From contig NZ_JBNGOS010000032.1 in assembly GCF_050589685.1 (NCBI RefSeq), positions 21,815-85,814 on the forward strand: a stretch of 64,000 nucleotides of DNA, given 5' to 3'. The stretch comes from Saccharicrinis sp050589685 (GTDB taxonomy: Bacteria; Bacteroidota; Bacteroidia; Bacteroidales; Marinilabiliaceae). Under the pieces are notes generated by a model. That model saw nothing but the letters and a program-made list of their open reading frames with translations, was not told the origin of the DNA and made no database searches. How positions within the stretch are numbered: position 1 is the first letter of the stretch; each line of letters begins with the position of its first letter. The position numbers were made by a program, and so were the translations under genes. Positions 44,633-54,021 of this stretch are shown piece by piece.

Positions 44633-46567
44633 TTATTTCTTCAAAACCATCTTCCTTATCTTTTTATGACTTCCTGTTTCGGTAAACACCTCCATTCGAT
44701 AAAAATACAGGCCGTTTCGGAGTTGGTTTCCTCTGTTATCTCTACCGTCCCAAACAACTTCGTGTTTTCCTGCCGGCATTTGCTGGTTAACCAGGGTTTT
44801 GACTTCCTGTCCGGCAAGGTTGAATACCCTTATAATCAACTGAGAGGAATTAAATATTTCATAACCGATTTTTGTTTGACCGGCAAAAGGATTTGGGTAA
44901 TTCTGGCCCAAAACAAACCCTGAAATACTTTCTTCATTTATGCCTGTGGAAGTATCTTTCATAGGGCCGCCAGGTTCTTTGATTGAACCATTCACCGTAA
45001 TATCCTCATCGCCACGTAAGCCATCTACAAAATACAAAGTGATAACATCTGTATTGATGTCAGCCCCGGTTTCTCCGTCATACATAAATTCATACCAGTG
45101 TTTCTGGTTGTTGTCGGGGGTGTAACCGTATTTGTAATATTTATCCACCGTTTCGCCTCCATGTAAATATAACATAACCGTAATCGCCTCTCCCGGATCA
45201 AGTCCATCTATGGAAAAATCGAAAAAGCCAAATGGAAAATCGGCATCCGCTGGCATATCGCCTGGCGATGGATTGCTTGCGACCACAAGTTGCGTAAGCT
45301 CTACATCCTCAGGCACTACCATCGTTACGTAATTCAAACCATCATAGGTATGGAAAGATGCTACATTAGCCTGTTCATGATCCGCCAGTCCATCGGTATT
45401 ACCGTCGTAATTGTCGTCGCTGCCATCTGGTCCTTTTTCGCGTGTATCACTGATTCCATCCTGATCAGTATCCAGGTTTGGACCGGCAGGCGATAATGCT
45501 TCAAGAAAAGCACCCGGAGTATCACTCGTTAAATTGTATATTAACGTATTCCCATAATTCTTGATCATTTTCTTAATTGAATCCGTACGGGTATACTCAA
45601 TATAACTGAACAACTCATCAGGTCTTTCTCCAACCCAACCTTCTGATTTTTCTCCCGCATATCTTTCTCCTGGATTTTCAAGTACAACTTTATTATCAAA
45701 CACCACCTCCACCACAATAATATCGCCAATGGCTACTATTGCACTTGTATTTTCGGTATTGTTTAAACTCATATAAGTGATGTGGCCAAGCATATTGTTC
45801 ATCATCTCAGGCGTACCTGTAATATCAGCAACATCGCCTGCGCGAAGGTATTCTCGACCCATGCCCCATTCATTATGCCATGGCATTTCATCTATTTTAT
45901 TGAGAAAAAGCGTACCTACAGCTGACATTGACCCATCTCCTTCAAAAACTCCCTGAGAAGCAAGGCTTGCTGTGATATCCACGGGATCGCCAACCTGCAA
46001 TGATCCCGTTGATTTCACTTCCACGATTTTTCGCAGGTAACCATAAGGACGGGTGTATCCCCAGTGCGAAGGGATAGGATAGCATATTTTGTTCATGCCG
46101 AGCCAGATACACCATTGTTCCGTGGGGCCATCATCATCGTTTTGGGTTCCTCCCAAGCAACTTATCCTGCGCAATTCAGGTTCAACGACTACCCCTCCCC
46201 AAGCAGCGGAATGGCCAAGCATGGCGCCGGAACACCCCAAATGAGACATATCCCACACCCCATGATAGCCTGGATAATTAAAAGGCTGGAATTTGTGACA
46301 AATCAATAAAATATTTTCAGGATATCCCCACCAGCGGTAACCATGTGCCAAAAAAACATCTGCTGGTCTTTCTTCGTCTCCTTCGGAATAACCGGCATAA
46401 GGCCCCGGATTCGTAACACCTTGACCGTCAACCGTGCCCCACTCAGAGTATACCGTACCATAGGCATAATCCGGTACGGTGAGTTCCTGAGCATAGGAAC
46501 GGTTCAATATAGGTGCCATACAAACGAAAGCACCCATAATCATTGAAAGTAAAAATAAATTTTTCAT
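44633..46567 (-). CDS. secreted protein, choice-of-anchor U and T9SS sorting domain
   Basis: The start is set at ATG 46567, because MKNLFLLSMIMGAFVCMAPI begins a signal peptide ending near SYAQ; an ATG 34 codons upstream would bury it. The 644-residue protein ends with a typical type IX sorting domain (GFVLGQNYPNPFAGQTKIGY ... NGLYFYRMEVFTE). Before it lies a segment like the choice-of-anchor U domain (MVVPEDVELTQLVVASNPSP ... KYGYTPDN) and a calcium-type DTDQDGISDTREKGPDGSDD repeat. The N-terminal 250 residues are of unknown fold with two Cys pairs. It is exported by T9SS; function unknown. Confidence 0.78.
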   Translation of the reverse strand: MKNLFLLSMIMGAFVCMAPILNRSYAQELTVPDYAYGTVYSEWGTVDGQGVTNPGPYAGYSEGDEERPADVFLAHGYRWWGYPENILLICHKFQPFNYPGYHGVWDMSHLGCSGAMLGHSAAWGGVVVEPELRRISCLGGTQNDDDGPTEQWCIWLGMNKICYPIPSHWGYTRPYGYLRKIVEVKSTGSLQVGDPVDITASLASQGVFEGDGSMSAVGTLFLNKIDEMPWHNEWGMGREYLRAGDVADITGTPEMMNNMLGHITYMSLNNTENTSAIVAIGDIIVVEVVFDNKVVLENPGERYAGEKSEGWVGERPDELFSYIEYTRTDSIKKMIKNYGNTLIYNLTSDTPGAFLEALSPAGPNLDTDQDGISDTREKGPDGSDDNYDGNTDGLADHEQANVASFHTYDGLNYVTMVVPEDVELTQLVVASNPSPGDMPADADFPFGFFDFSIDGLDPGEAITVMLYLHGGETVDKYYKYGYTPDNNQKHWYEFMYDGETGADINTDVITLYFVDGLRGDEDITVNGSIKEPGGPMKDTSTGINEESISGFVLGQNYPNPFAGQTKIGYEIFNSSQLIIRVFNLAGQEVKTLVNQQMPAGKHEVVWDGRDNRGNQLRNGLYFYRMEVFTETGSHKKIRKMVLKK

Positions 46568-46628
46568 AGCTATAGAGTTAAAATTAGACTCGGGGTACGA
46601 TTCCAAGCCGCACCTCGAGTAGTAATTT

Positions 46629-49600
46629 CTAATTTCTGACAACCACCTTGGTCTGGTAACTTTCACCATAACCTATAACTTGCAACAAGTAAACTCCATT
46701 CTCGAGAAAATCTACCGATATGCTCGTCCTTAAGCCTCCAATGTTAGGTTGAATGTTTTTATGCCAGACAACCTGACCTGCAGCATTGATAATTTGAACA
46801 ACAACCTCATCCTTGAACATTGGGGCATCAATATAAAGTACTGATTTTGCGGGATTAGGATAGACTTTTAGTTCAGCTTTATCAAACAGGCTCGACACTC
46901 CTGTTATTTCCGAAACAGTTGCTGTAATAACACCATTCACAATTTTGGCTTCAATCACCATTACCTGTCCGTCAGCATCAATGACAACTTCTTCAACCTG
47001 GGTCGCATTGCCCATTGGAATGCCAAAATGATCTACATAAAAAGTAAATGTTCCTGCCGGGATATTTGTAAAACTGAATTCCCCGTTGACATCAGTAACA
47101 TCATACGCAATAATAGTTCCGGACTGGTCGTACAAATAAACGGCTGCACCTTCAACTTTGCTGGCCAAAACAGATTTTAACCCGGTTGGATAGGCCTGCG
47201 GGCTATCTTCATTTTCTAAAGAACCATCTACCTGAGAGCTGCCTCCTGCATTTCCCGGAGCGTTAAGCGCAAACAATTCAAGTCCGATAATCTCCTGGTT
47301 ATGGTTGATCATTGTGGCATCGGCCAACGTTGCAGCATTACCATAATAACCGCGCATTAACTCAGGATAAACATCTTCATCCGGATGGATAAATAATGTT
47401 ACGGTACCTTCCGGTGCATTTAGACTGAACAAATCCGACCCAAAAAGCTCTTCCCGGATGAAAAAATCCAGATCTCCATTGTCTTTCATGACGTCTACAA
47501 TTACGACTCCTTGGGTAATTGGGGAATTGTCGGGGGCTTTTACGCTTCCTGAAATAGGATACCATGGAACGACACCTGTTCCGGTCAAATAAATATTCCG
47601 GTAATCAAGGTCGCTGGTATAAACTAACAGTCGGGTGATTTTATCCCCTACCGTTGTTGGCGAGAAATAAACATTGAAAGCTTGGGATTCGCCGGGATTG
47701 ATGTAGAAAGCCCCATCGGGCAAACCATCGAACGAGAACTGGTCGGCATCATCGTCCTGAATTACCACCAGGTCGACCCTTAAATCGGTATTGCCTTCGT
47801 TTATTATTTCGAACGGATGAGACAATGACGAACCCACAGTTACTTCTCCAAACTGGCTATCCCCATTCACGATGGCTATCGGTTCTAAACCTTCGCCCTT
47901 CAGTTTAATTCTGATTACCGGATAAACAAGATCATTGGATTCTATCCGTAGATATTCGGTTTTATTGCCAATGGATTGAGGATCGAACGCAACGGATATC
48001 TCGCACTTTCCATCTGCAGGAATCGTTGTACAAGGATTGTCGGTGATATAAAAATCCTGTTCAATAGTATAATCGATACTTGCATTAGCAATAACCAAAT
48101 CTGCATCGCCATAATTTCTTATAGTCACCACACGCGGATCGGTAATTTGTCCCACAATTCGTTTCCAGAAATCAATAGAGTCAGGACTAACAGAAATTTG
48201 TGGTTTAGGCGGTTCCGGTCTGCTGGTCAGGTATTTTAACACGTTTTTACCATACGAGCTGTTATATTCGCTAAAGGCAATATGAACATAACCGTCATCA
48301 TCTGATTTTATTCCATTAATACTACTGCCATCGTTCGTAATCGTTTTATGTACCCAATTTCCGCCACTCTCGAAAGAATAAATCAACCTACCTGAAATTT
48401 GATCCTTGAAACAAATATGAGGATCCTGCAATGGATCGGTAGCAATAGCACTAAAGCTACTCCATTGCTGGGCATATACAAAGTCGTTTGACCAGCTGCC
48501 CGAAGTCTTCACCGCATACATATAGTTTTCTTCATAGTCTCCCTCGTGAGATGCCGAATAACAAATATGTGGACGGTTGCCATTATCGGTAGCTATGCTC
48601 AAGCGTAAGGTTTCAAGTTGACCTCCCCCCCAATTGTCCTGTATTAACTCCGAGGTTTTCCATATGCTGTCGGGCGCATTGGTCATATAATGAGGGCCCT
48701 GATTCACAGCACCCATTAAATAATAAGCAAAATGGATATGACCATTATTATCGACCGACATGGCCAGGTCATTATAGGCGCTCCGGGAAGGCAAAGTTGG
48801 CAGCACAAGGGGACCATTCCATGTTCCATTAAAATAATGTAAGTTAATATTATCGCCCCATTGAGTTTTCAGATAGGAAACATAGACAATCCCTTCCGGA
48901 CTGCAATTAATATTTACACCTCCGAAGTCGCTAGATGAATCGGCCAATTTCAAAGGAGTGGACCAACCGGATGCTGTTTGCTTTACATAGTATAATTCAT
49001 AAGGTGAAAGCCAGTTAGTATATATATATTCATAATAAACCACATGGACCGTATCGTTTTGATCTACGGCAACATGAGGATAGAAAATTGGATCATCATC
49101 ATTTTCATAAACAGTACTTCTTGACCAGGCACCGCTTTTATTAGTAGCGTATCTTAAATAATCACCTTCTTCTTTGTCGGTATAAACAATATGAGATGCA
49201 TTATTATGCATGTACAGTGAGGGACTCATACCAACATCAATTACATCCGATAGAGCCCATACTACGTCTGTTCTTATACTTTGAAAATTGTTTTCAAGAT
49301 TTATATCGTTGTCAATCGTTTCAACCAGAGCGGTAAAAATGGGTCTGCCTTCGTCCAGCGGGGTCACTACTACTTCTATGGTGTCAAGGTCGTTGTATTC
49401 CATGGTGCCCAGACTGCAAAGCACCTCATTACCCACGATAGTCGATCCTGTACCATGACTATTGTACGACCTTACATAATCAACACTGGAAGATAAAGTA
49501 CACGTTACCAAAACATTGTTGGCAGTTTGCTGTCCCGTGTTTTTAATGTAAACGGTGTAAGTTAGCTCGTTGCCCGTAACAACCGGGTCAGGTTCATCCT

Positions 49601-50657
49601 CTACCACCAAAGACAAATCGCATCCCGGAGGCACTTCCCATTGCCAAATATCTTTTGCTCCATCATTGTCACGCTCATCTTCGAACACCACATATTTATC
49701 AAAAATCGCCGGCATTGTCTGATCATGGTCCACATCGAACATTCTGGTAAAGTTTCCAGCGATAGGATTTATAAAAGTAAACATGTACAAATCCCAGTCT
49801 CCGTTTCTGTCATCTTGCCAAACCACACGATCCCCATAAATAGCCGGGTACTTCTGATCTTCCCTGTTATATTGGCCCAGGTTCCATAAGGGCCAATCAA
49901 AATTCTCAAAAACACTACCAATTCCATGAGTGATATGATGCATATAGATATCCCAATCTCCATTGCGATAGTCCATCCAGACAACGCGCTTGTCATAAAT
50001 AGCAGGCCTTTGTTGACTGGCAGGATGATCGGTCAATTGCGTTTCTGTTCCTGTGGGGATATGATACATATAAATGTCCCAATCTCCAGACCGGAAATCT
50101 TCCCACACCACATAATCACCAAACACATCCGGGTTTGTTTGCCCTTGCTCAACATCATGGGTTAAGCGGGTAAGTACCCCTGTCGCAAAATCATAAGCAT
50201 AAACATTACCGTAATCGACATCCATTTTATAATCGACAAACACTAAGATGTCGCCATGGATAGCTGGTTTTCTTTGGCCCCCCTCCCAAACCAATAGGGG
50301 ACGTGGGTCGATATGCGGCGTGTTTATGTCGTATATAAATATATCCCAATCCCACTCGTCATCCACTTTTTCTGACCACACCACACGGTTGCCGGAAATA
50401 TCGGGATTCATTCGTAAAGTAGCCGGGCCCGGGGTAAGCAATTTTTCGGTTTTGGTTACGCGATTATATAAATAAATCTCAACACCGCCTCCGAAAGGGT
50501 AATGCTCGTACACCACATAATCGCCATCAATTGCCGGAATTTTTTGATCTCGTGTATCATCGGTTATCTGGACAAATTCAACATATTGTCCTTTGACAGG
50601 GGCAAGGATTAGCAGCAAAGCCCCTACTATGCATAAAGCCAGGTAATGTTTTTTCAT
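46629..50657 (-). CDS. giant T9SS-secreted protein with beta-propellers
   Basis: 1342 residues. After a signal peptide (MKKHYLALCIVGALLLILAPVKGQ) come about six TolB-like propeller blades with recurring WEDFRSGDWDIYMYH and VWQDDRNGDWDLYMF motifs (residues ~30-340). A DUF11/CARDB-type domain (YTVYIKNTGQQTANNV) follows, then a second beta-propeller-like stretch with VHVVYYEY and HICYSAS repeats. Two choice-of-anchor D modules (ISVSPDSIDFWK, QFGEVTVGSS), a carboxypeptidase-regulatory-like fold (AAVYLYDQSGTIIAYDV) and a C-terminal T9SS sorting domain (KAELKVYPNPAKSVLYID) end it. No catalytic motif was recognised. It starts 61 bp upstream of the next cargo gene, so the two are probably co-transcribed. 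Confidence 0.82.
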   Translation of the reverse strand: MKKHYLALCIVGALLLILAPVKGQYVEFVQITDDTRDQKIPAIDGDYVVYEHYPFGGGVEIYLYNRVTKTEKLLTPGPATLRMNPDISGNRVVWSEKVDDEWDWDIFIYDINTPHIDPRPLLVWEGGQRKPAIHGDILVFVDYKMDVDYGNVYAYDFATGVLTRLTHDVEQGQTNPDVFGDYVVWEDFRSGDWDIYMYHIPTGTETQLTDHPASQQRPAIYDKRVVWMDYRNGDWDIYMHHITHGIGSVFENFDWPLWNLGQYNREDQKYPAIYGDRVVWQDDRNGDWDLYMFTFINPIAGNFTRMFDVDHDQTMPAIFDKYVVFEDERDNDGAKDIWQWEVPPGCDLSLVVEDEPDPVVTGNELTYTVYIKNTGQQTANNVLVTCTLSSSVDYVRSYNSHGTGSTIVGNEVLCSLGTMEYNDLDTIEVVVTPLDEGRPIFTALVETIDNDINLENNFQSIRTDVVWALSDVIDVGMSPSLYMHNNASHIVYTDKEEGDYLRYATNKSGAWSRSTVYENDDDPIFYPHVAVDQNDTVHVVYYEYIYTNWLSPYELYYVKQTASGWSTPLKLADSSSDFGGVNINCSPEGIVYVSYLKTQWGDNINLHYFNGTWNGPLVLPTLPSRSAYNDLAMSVDNNGHIHFAYYLMGAVNQGPHYMTNAPDSIWKTSELIQDNWGGGQLETLRLSIATDNGNRPHICYSASHEGDYEENYMYAVKTSGSWSNDFVYAQQWSSFSAIATDPLQDPHICFKDQISGRLIYSFESGGNWVHKTITNDGSSINGIKSDDDGYVHIAFSEYNSSYGKNVLKYLTSRPEPPKPQISVSPDSIDFWKRIVGQITDPRVVTIRNYGDADLVIANASIDYTIEQDFYITDNPCTTIPADGKCEISVAFDPQSIGNKTEYLRIESNDLVYPVIRIKLKGEGLEPIAIVNGDSQFGEVTVGSSLSHPFEIINEGNTDLRVDLVVIQDDDADQFSFDGLPDGAFYINPGESQAFNVYFSPTTVGDKITRLLVYTSDLDYRNIYLTGTGVVPWYPISGSVKAPDNSPITQGVVIVDVMKDNGDLDFFIREELFGSDLFSLNAPEGTVTLFIHPDEDVYPELMRGYYGNAATLADATMINHNQEIIGLELFALNAPGNAGGSSQVDGSLENEDSPQAYPTGLKSVLASKVEGAAVYLYDQSGTIIAYDVTDVNGEFSFTNIPAGTFTFYVDHFGIPMGNATQVEEVVIDADGQVMVIEAKIVNGVITATVSEITGVSSLFDKAELKVYPNPAKSVLYIDAPMFKDEVVVQIINAAGQVVWHKNIQPNIGGLRTSISVDFLENGVYLLQVIGYGESYQTKVVVRN

Positions 50658-50719
50658 AATAGTATCCTCCAGAAAAAATATGAACTTTCTATAATTTAGT
50701 TCATATTGGATACTACTTC

Positions 50720-50768
50720 AATACCATATTAATGGGATATGGTATTCAAAATCCCATTTTTATGGGAT
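50720..50768. promoter_or_regulatory. paired palindromes in divergent promoter region
   Basis: AATACCATAT/ATATGGTATT (50720-50746, 7-bp spacer, perfect 10-bp arms) and ATCCCAT/ATGGGAT (50751-50768, 4-bp spacer) lie between the T9SS cargo operon and the OmpA-family gene. ATGGGATA occurs in direct orientation at 50732-50739 and 50762-50769, so three related half-sites lie within 40 bp. They look like a binding site cluster for a dimeric regulator of one or both operons. Confidence 0.55.
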
Positions 50769-50844
50769 AGCCTACTCTCGTGTTTAGTTTTACATTTATT
50801 CAGAAGAACGAATCCTAACTAGGTGTTACCATAAACCAACAATC

Positions 50845-52101
50845 ATGAAAAAAATATGCTATATCCTATTTGCTGCCAGTATCCTGTTCACTTTTTCGCA
50901 ACAAAGCATTAATGCGCAAGTAAAAGATCCGGTAAAGAAAACCGAGAAAGAAGGTGAAAAAAGGGTGGATAAAAAAGTTGACAAAACCATCAATAAAAGT
51001 TTCGACAAACTGGAAGAAGGACTTGGTGGTTTGTTTGGCAAAAAGAAGAACAAAAAGAATCAAAAACAAGAAACACAAACAAACAGCCAAGCTGAATCCC
51101 CTAATCAACCAGAAGAACAGGTTATCATTGTGGAGAAAAGTGTAAGTCCAACCTTATCGTGGGCCAAGTATGATTTTGTTCCCGGCGACAAAGTTATTTT
51201 TGAGGATGATTTATCGAGCGAGGAAAATGGTGAGTTCCCATCCAGGTGGGATCTCCACAGAGGAAATGCCGAAGTGGCCAAGTATGGCGAAGATCTGGTG
51301 ATTATGTTGAGAGATGGCCACCCTTCTATTATCCCATATATGAAAAATCCGAAGGAGGATTATCTCCCCCAAGTTTTTACTATAGAGTTCGACTTGTATT
51401 ATCCAGGAAGCGGTACGTTTGAAATTCATCTGTACGATAGGAAAAACCAGAAATCGGGAAGCCCTACAGGATATACAGGCATTAACGTTACTAGCAAAGA
51501 AATGGAGATGGGTCATTTTAGAAGCAGGTTGCCCGGTGAAAACATTAAAAAATCGAAATGGATGCACATTGCCATTGCCCATACAAATGGAAAATTAAAA
51601 GCTTATATGGACGAAACCCGCTTGCTAAATATTCCCAGACTCGATTTTGATCCAAAGGGACTGACCCTATATTCTTATCACGCTCACAATGAAAATTTGT
51701 ATTACGTAAAAAATATCAGGATTGCTGAAGGTGGCGTAAAATTTTACGACAGAATATTGCAGGACGGAAAGATAATCGCATCAGGTATCAGGTTCGATGT
51801 GGGTAAAGCCACATTAAAGCCCGAATCGATGGGCATTATTAACAAAGTGACCCAATTGATGAAGGATCACCCCGAGATTAATTTCAGTGTGGAAGGCCAT
51901 ACCGACAGCGACGGCGATGATACCAGCAACTTAACTTTATCGGAAGCAAGAGCAAAAACAGTAAAAAACACTATGGTAAAACTAGGCATTTCACCTGACA
52001 GGCTAAGTGCCAAAGGCATGGGAGAAACCACTCCCATGGATACCAACGATACGCCTGAGGGAAAAGCCAATAACCGAAGGGTAGAATTCGTGAAGAAGTG
52101 A
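50845..52101 (+). CDS. OmpA-family cell-wall-binding outer-membrane protein
   Basis: A 418-residue protein with signal peptide (MKKICYILFAASILFTFSQQ), a strongly basic Lys-rich linker (residues ~27-75), a lectin-like central domain (FEDDLSSEENGEFPSRWDLH ... TFEIHLYDR) and a C-terminal OmpA/MotB domain. The latter has RFDVGKATLKPESM, VEGHTDSDGD, LSEARAKTVKNTM and NRRVEFVKK, the residues that bind diaminopimelate. Its last codons (GAATTCGTGAAGAAGTGA) are the first unit of the 70-bp tandem repeat array. It is divergent from the T9SS cargo operon. Confidence 0.88.
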   Translation: MKKICYILFAASILFTFSQQSINAQVKDPVKKTEKEGEKRVDKKVDKTINKSFDKLEEGLGGLFGKKKNKKNQKQETQTNSQAESPNQPEEQVIIVEKSVSPTLSWAKYDFVPGDKVIFEDDLSSEENGEFPSRWDLHRGNAEVAKYGEDLVIMLRDGHPSIIPYMKNPKEDYLPQVFTIEFDLYYPGSGTFEIHLYDRKNQKSGSPTGYTGINVTSKEMEMGHFRSRLPGENIKKSKWMHIAIAHTNGKLKAYMDETRLLNIPRLDFDPKGLTLYSYHAHNENLYYVKNIRIAEGGVKFYDRILQDGKIIASGIRFDVGKATLKPESMGIINKVTQLMKDHPEINFSVEGHTDSDGDDTSNLTLSEARAKTVKNTMVKLGISPDRLSAKGMGETTPMDTNDTPEGKANNRRVEFVKK

Positions 52102-52600
52102 GAGCAAAACAAAGCTTGCTTATGTTCTGCCGAACGCCCGAGCGAATGCGCAGCAATTCGTGAAGAAGTGAGAGCAAAACAAAGCTTGCTTATGTTCTGC
52201 CGAACGCCCGAGCGAATGCGCAGCAATTCGTGANNNNNNNNNNNNNNNNNNNNNNNNNNNNNNNNNNNNNNNNNNNNNNNNNNNNNNNNNNNNNNNNNNN
52301 NNNNNNNNNNNNNNNNNNNNNNNNNNNNNGTGAAGAAGTGAGAGCAAAACAAAGCTTGCTTATGTTCTGCCGAACGCCCGAGCGAATGCGCAGCAATTCC
52401 TGAAGAAGTGAATGTAAAGCTATGCTTGCCTGTGCTTTACCGAACGCCCGAGCGAATGCGCAGCAATTCCTGAAGAAGTGAATGTAAAGCTATGCTTGCC
52501 TGTGCTTTACCGAATGCCCAAGCGAATGGCGAAGTAATTCGGGAAGAAGTGAATGCACAACCAAATTTGTTTGGGTTATGCTGAGAATGCAAAGAGTGCT
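52085..52600 (+). repeat. 70-bp tandem repeat array with conserved hairpins, interrupted by gap
   Basis: Units begin AATTC(G/C)TGAAGAAGTGA at 52085, 52155, 52225 (cut by Ns), then after the gap at about 52330, 52395, 52465 and 52536, with periods of 70, 70, 70 and 71. Each complete unit has a 27-nt hairpin with 8-nt arms, a 3-nt inner stem and a CTTG/TTTG loop (52104-52130, 52174-52200, 52344-52370, 52414-52440, 52484-52510, 52555-52581). Arm sequences differ between types: GCAAAACA/TGTTCTGC, GTAAAGC/GCTTTAC, GCACAACC/GGTTATGC. A second hairpin CGAAT-GC/GC-ATTCG follows in most units. The first unit contains the end of the OmpA-family gene. Confidence 0.85.
52234..52329. other. assembly gap, 96 Ns
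   Basis: Ns interrupt the repeat array. Flanking unit phases are 100 bp apart (52231 to 52331), not a multiple of 70, so the N count is an estimate and the true copy number is unknown. Confidence 0.95.
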
Positions 52601-52767
52601 TTGCCCGGCATGATTTTTTATCATTACGCACCGACTAAGTATTATTAATCCTATCGTATTGATTAGAATAGCAAGAGTTTTAAACGAGTAAGCATGGTGC
52701 CTGGGGAATAATCCGCTTTCATGCAAAAAAAGCGTTAAGAAAATCTGTAATCCAAGCGGTTGGAAAG

Positions 52768-52826
52768 AATTTTTACGATAAGTGAGTGTAATGATTAAAC
52801 TTGCTTAGGTGTTACCGAACGGAGCA
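52768..52826 (+). repeat. diverged isolated copy of the 70-bp unit
   Basis: AATTTTTACGATAAGTGAGTG aligns with the AATTCGTGAAGAAGTGA start. It is followed by a 28-nt hairpin (52788-52815) with CTTG loop and arms GTAATGATTAA/TTAGGTGTTAC, kept by three G-T pairs, then CCGAACGGAGC as in the array. It lies about 200 bp beyond the last tandem unit. Confidence 0.6.
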
Positions 52827-52863
52827 AAAATCAATAAAAGCAAAAGCTGTTTGAACATCGCGA

Positions 52864-52893
52864 GCCTGTCTGACCGGGAGACAGGTTCTTTTC
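52864..52893 (+). terminator. terminator-like hairpin downstream of repeats
   Basis: Stem GCCTGTCT/AGACAGG(T) with a 7-nt loop followed by a T-rich tail. It could end transcripts that read through the repeat array from the OmpA-family gene. Between 52601 and 53067 nothing else is recognised. Confidence 0.55.
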
Positions 52894-53067
52894 TTTAAGC
52901 GAAGCGCACTTATTTTTAGCTTTTTCATGTTAACGGCGGCACAATTTGTGTTTCGTTTGCAGCTAAGGCAATTGGAGCGTTGCCGAAATCATGAACAGCG
53001 TTGAGATATAAAAACTGAGGCGAACTGAAAATGAAACGTCCGCCGGCTTGAGACAAAATAGCGTTAG

Positions 53068-53241
53068 GCTATAGCGTGTATTTTTTATCGGACACCAGTG
53101 TTTTATTATGACTACGACTATCTGGAAATGGCTAAATATCTCCTCGAAAAAGGTGCCAACGTAAACGCAAAAAATGTACGAAACCAAACACCTCTTTCTC
53201 AGGCTAAAGCAGCCGGACATATCAAAATGGTTCAACTATGA
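53068..53241 (+). pseudogene. ankyrin-repeat gene fragment
   Basis: The frame following a TAG at 53065 reads through to TGA at 53239-53241 and contains LEMAKYLLEKGANVNAKN followed by NQTPLSQAKAAGHIKMVQL, one complete ankyrin repeat with canonical spacing. There is no start codon, signal or second repeat, so this is the 3' tail of a lost gene. The preceding ~40 bp include the direct repeat ATAGCGT-N6-ATAGCGT, a possible scar of a rearrangement. Confidence 0.7.
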
Positions 53242-53290
53242 AAAGCCCACTTGGTAACATAATTTGTATGAACACTATAAAATCAGTATC

Positions 53291-53896
53291 ATGAAAACCA
53301 CCAAACAATTTATTCAGCTTACCTTAATCCTGATTTTGTCAGGATTGAGCATTAACGGTTTTGCACAATTTACCGCAGACATGGTATTCAATAACACCGG
53401 GCAGGAAAAGCAATTTAAAGTTTATTCGGCCGAAGCAGGATATCGCTACGAATTTGAAGAACGCGGCAACAAAAGTGCCATCATAGTTAAAAATGGATCG
53501 AAAGATGTTGTTATTTTAATGCCCGACCAAAAAATGGCAATAAAAAGTCCGGCAGGCAGCCAGATGAGCATGAACAATGATCCAATAAAAGTTTTTGAGA
53601 AATATGAAGAACAAGGGATCTTAAAAAAAGAAGGTAATGAAACCATCAATGGCATTGTTTGTACAAAATCGACACTCTGGAGCAAGAAAAATCCAGGGCA
53701 AAAAATGTACACCCTTTGGTATTCCGAAAAATACAAGTTCCCCATGAAAATCATTGACCATATGGAAGGATCTGAGGGATCAAGCATGGAGATGAAAAAT
53801 GTAAAATACTGGAAACCTGATAATTCAAAGTTCGAAATCCCCAATAATTATCAGGTGATGAGCATGCCGGGGATGCCGGATATACCGCAAATGTAG
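53291..53896 (+). CDS. DUF4412-type exported protein
   Basis: Start set at ATG 53291 (MKTTKQFIQLTLILILSGLS), which opens the signal peptide; an ATG nine codons upstream does not. The 201-residue protein shows FTADMVFNNTGQEKQFKVYS and INGIVCTKSTLWSKKNPGQ, then YTLWYSEKYKFPMKI, the pattern of DUF4412 and related LolA-like beta-sandwich proteins of the periplasm. The end is methionine/proline rich (MSMPGMPDIPQM). Function unknown. It is isolated between the relic region and the convergent response regulator. Confidence 0.75.
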   Translation: MKTTKQFIQLTLILILSGLSINGFAQFTADMVFNNTGQEKQFKVYSAEAGYRYEFEERGNKSAIIVKNGSKDVVILMPDQKMAIKSPAGSQMSMNNDPIKVFEKYEEQGILKKEGNETINGIVCTKSTLWSKKNPGQKMYTLWYSEKYKFPMKIIDHMEGSEGSSMEMKNVKYWKPDNSKFEIPNNYQVMSMPGMPDIPQM

Positions 53897-54021
53897 TTAC
53901 TTGCAGATAGCAAGCTTAAATAAGAACAACATGAATCTGCGTCAAAAGTGATGAGAAAATCAATCCTCAACATTATGACCATAAACTACGATGTAGCGAG
54001 CACCCCAAATAAAGTCGACGG

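Noticed and set aside
52085..52600. CRISPR array
   Set aside because: Units are contiguous 70-bp repeats with no unique spacers, and no cas genes are present.
51867..52631. Several minus-strand frames across the 70-bp array
   Set aside because: They arise because the repeat lacks minus-strand stops; the products are repeat translations running through the gap, without protein-like features.
53041..53110. Transposon end near the ankyrin relic
   Set aside because: The sequence looked IS-like by eye, but no terminal inverted repeat or transposase remnant could be shown.
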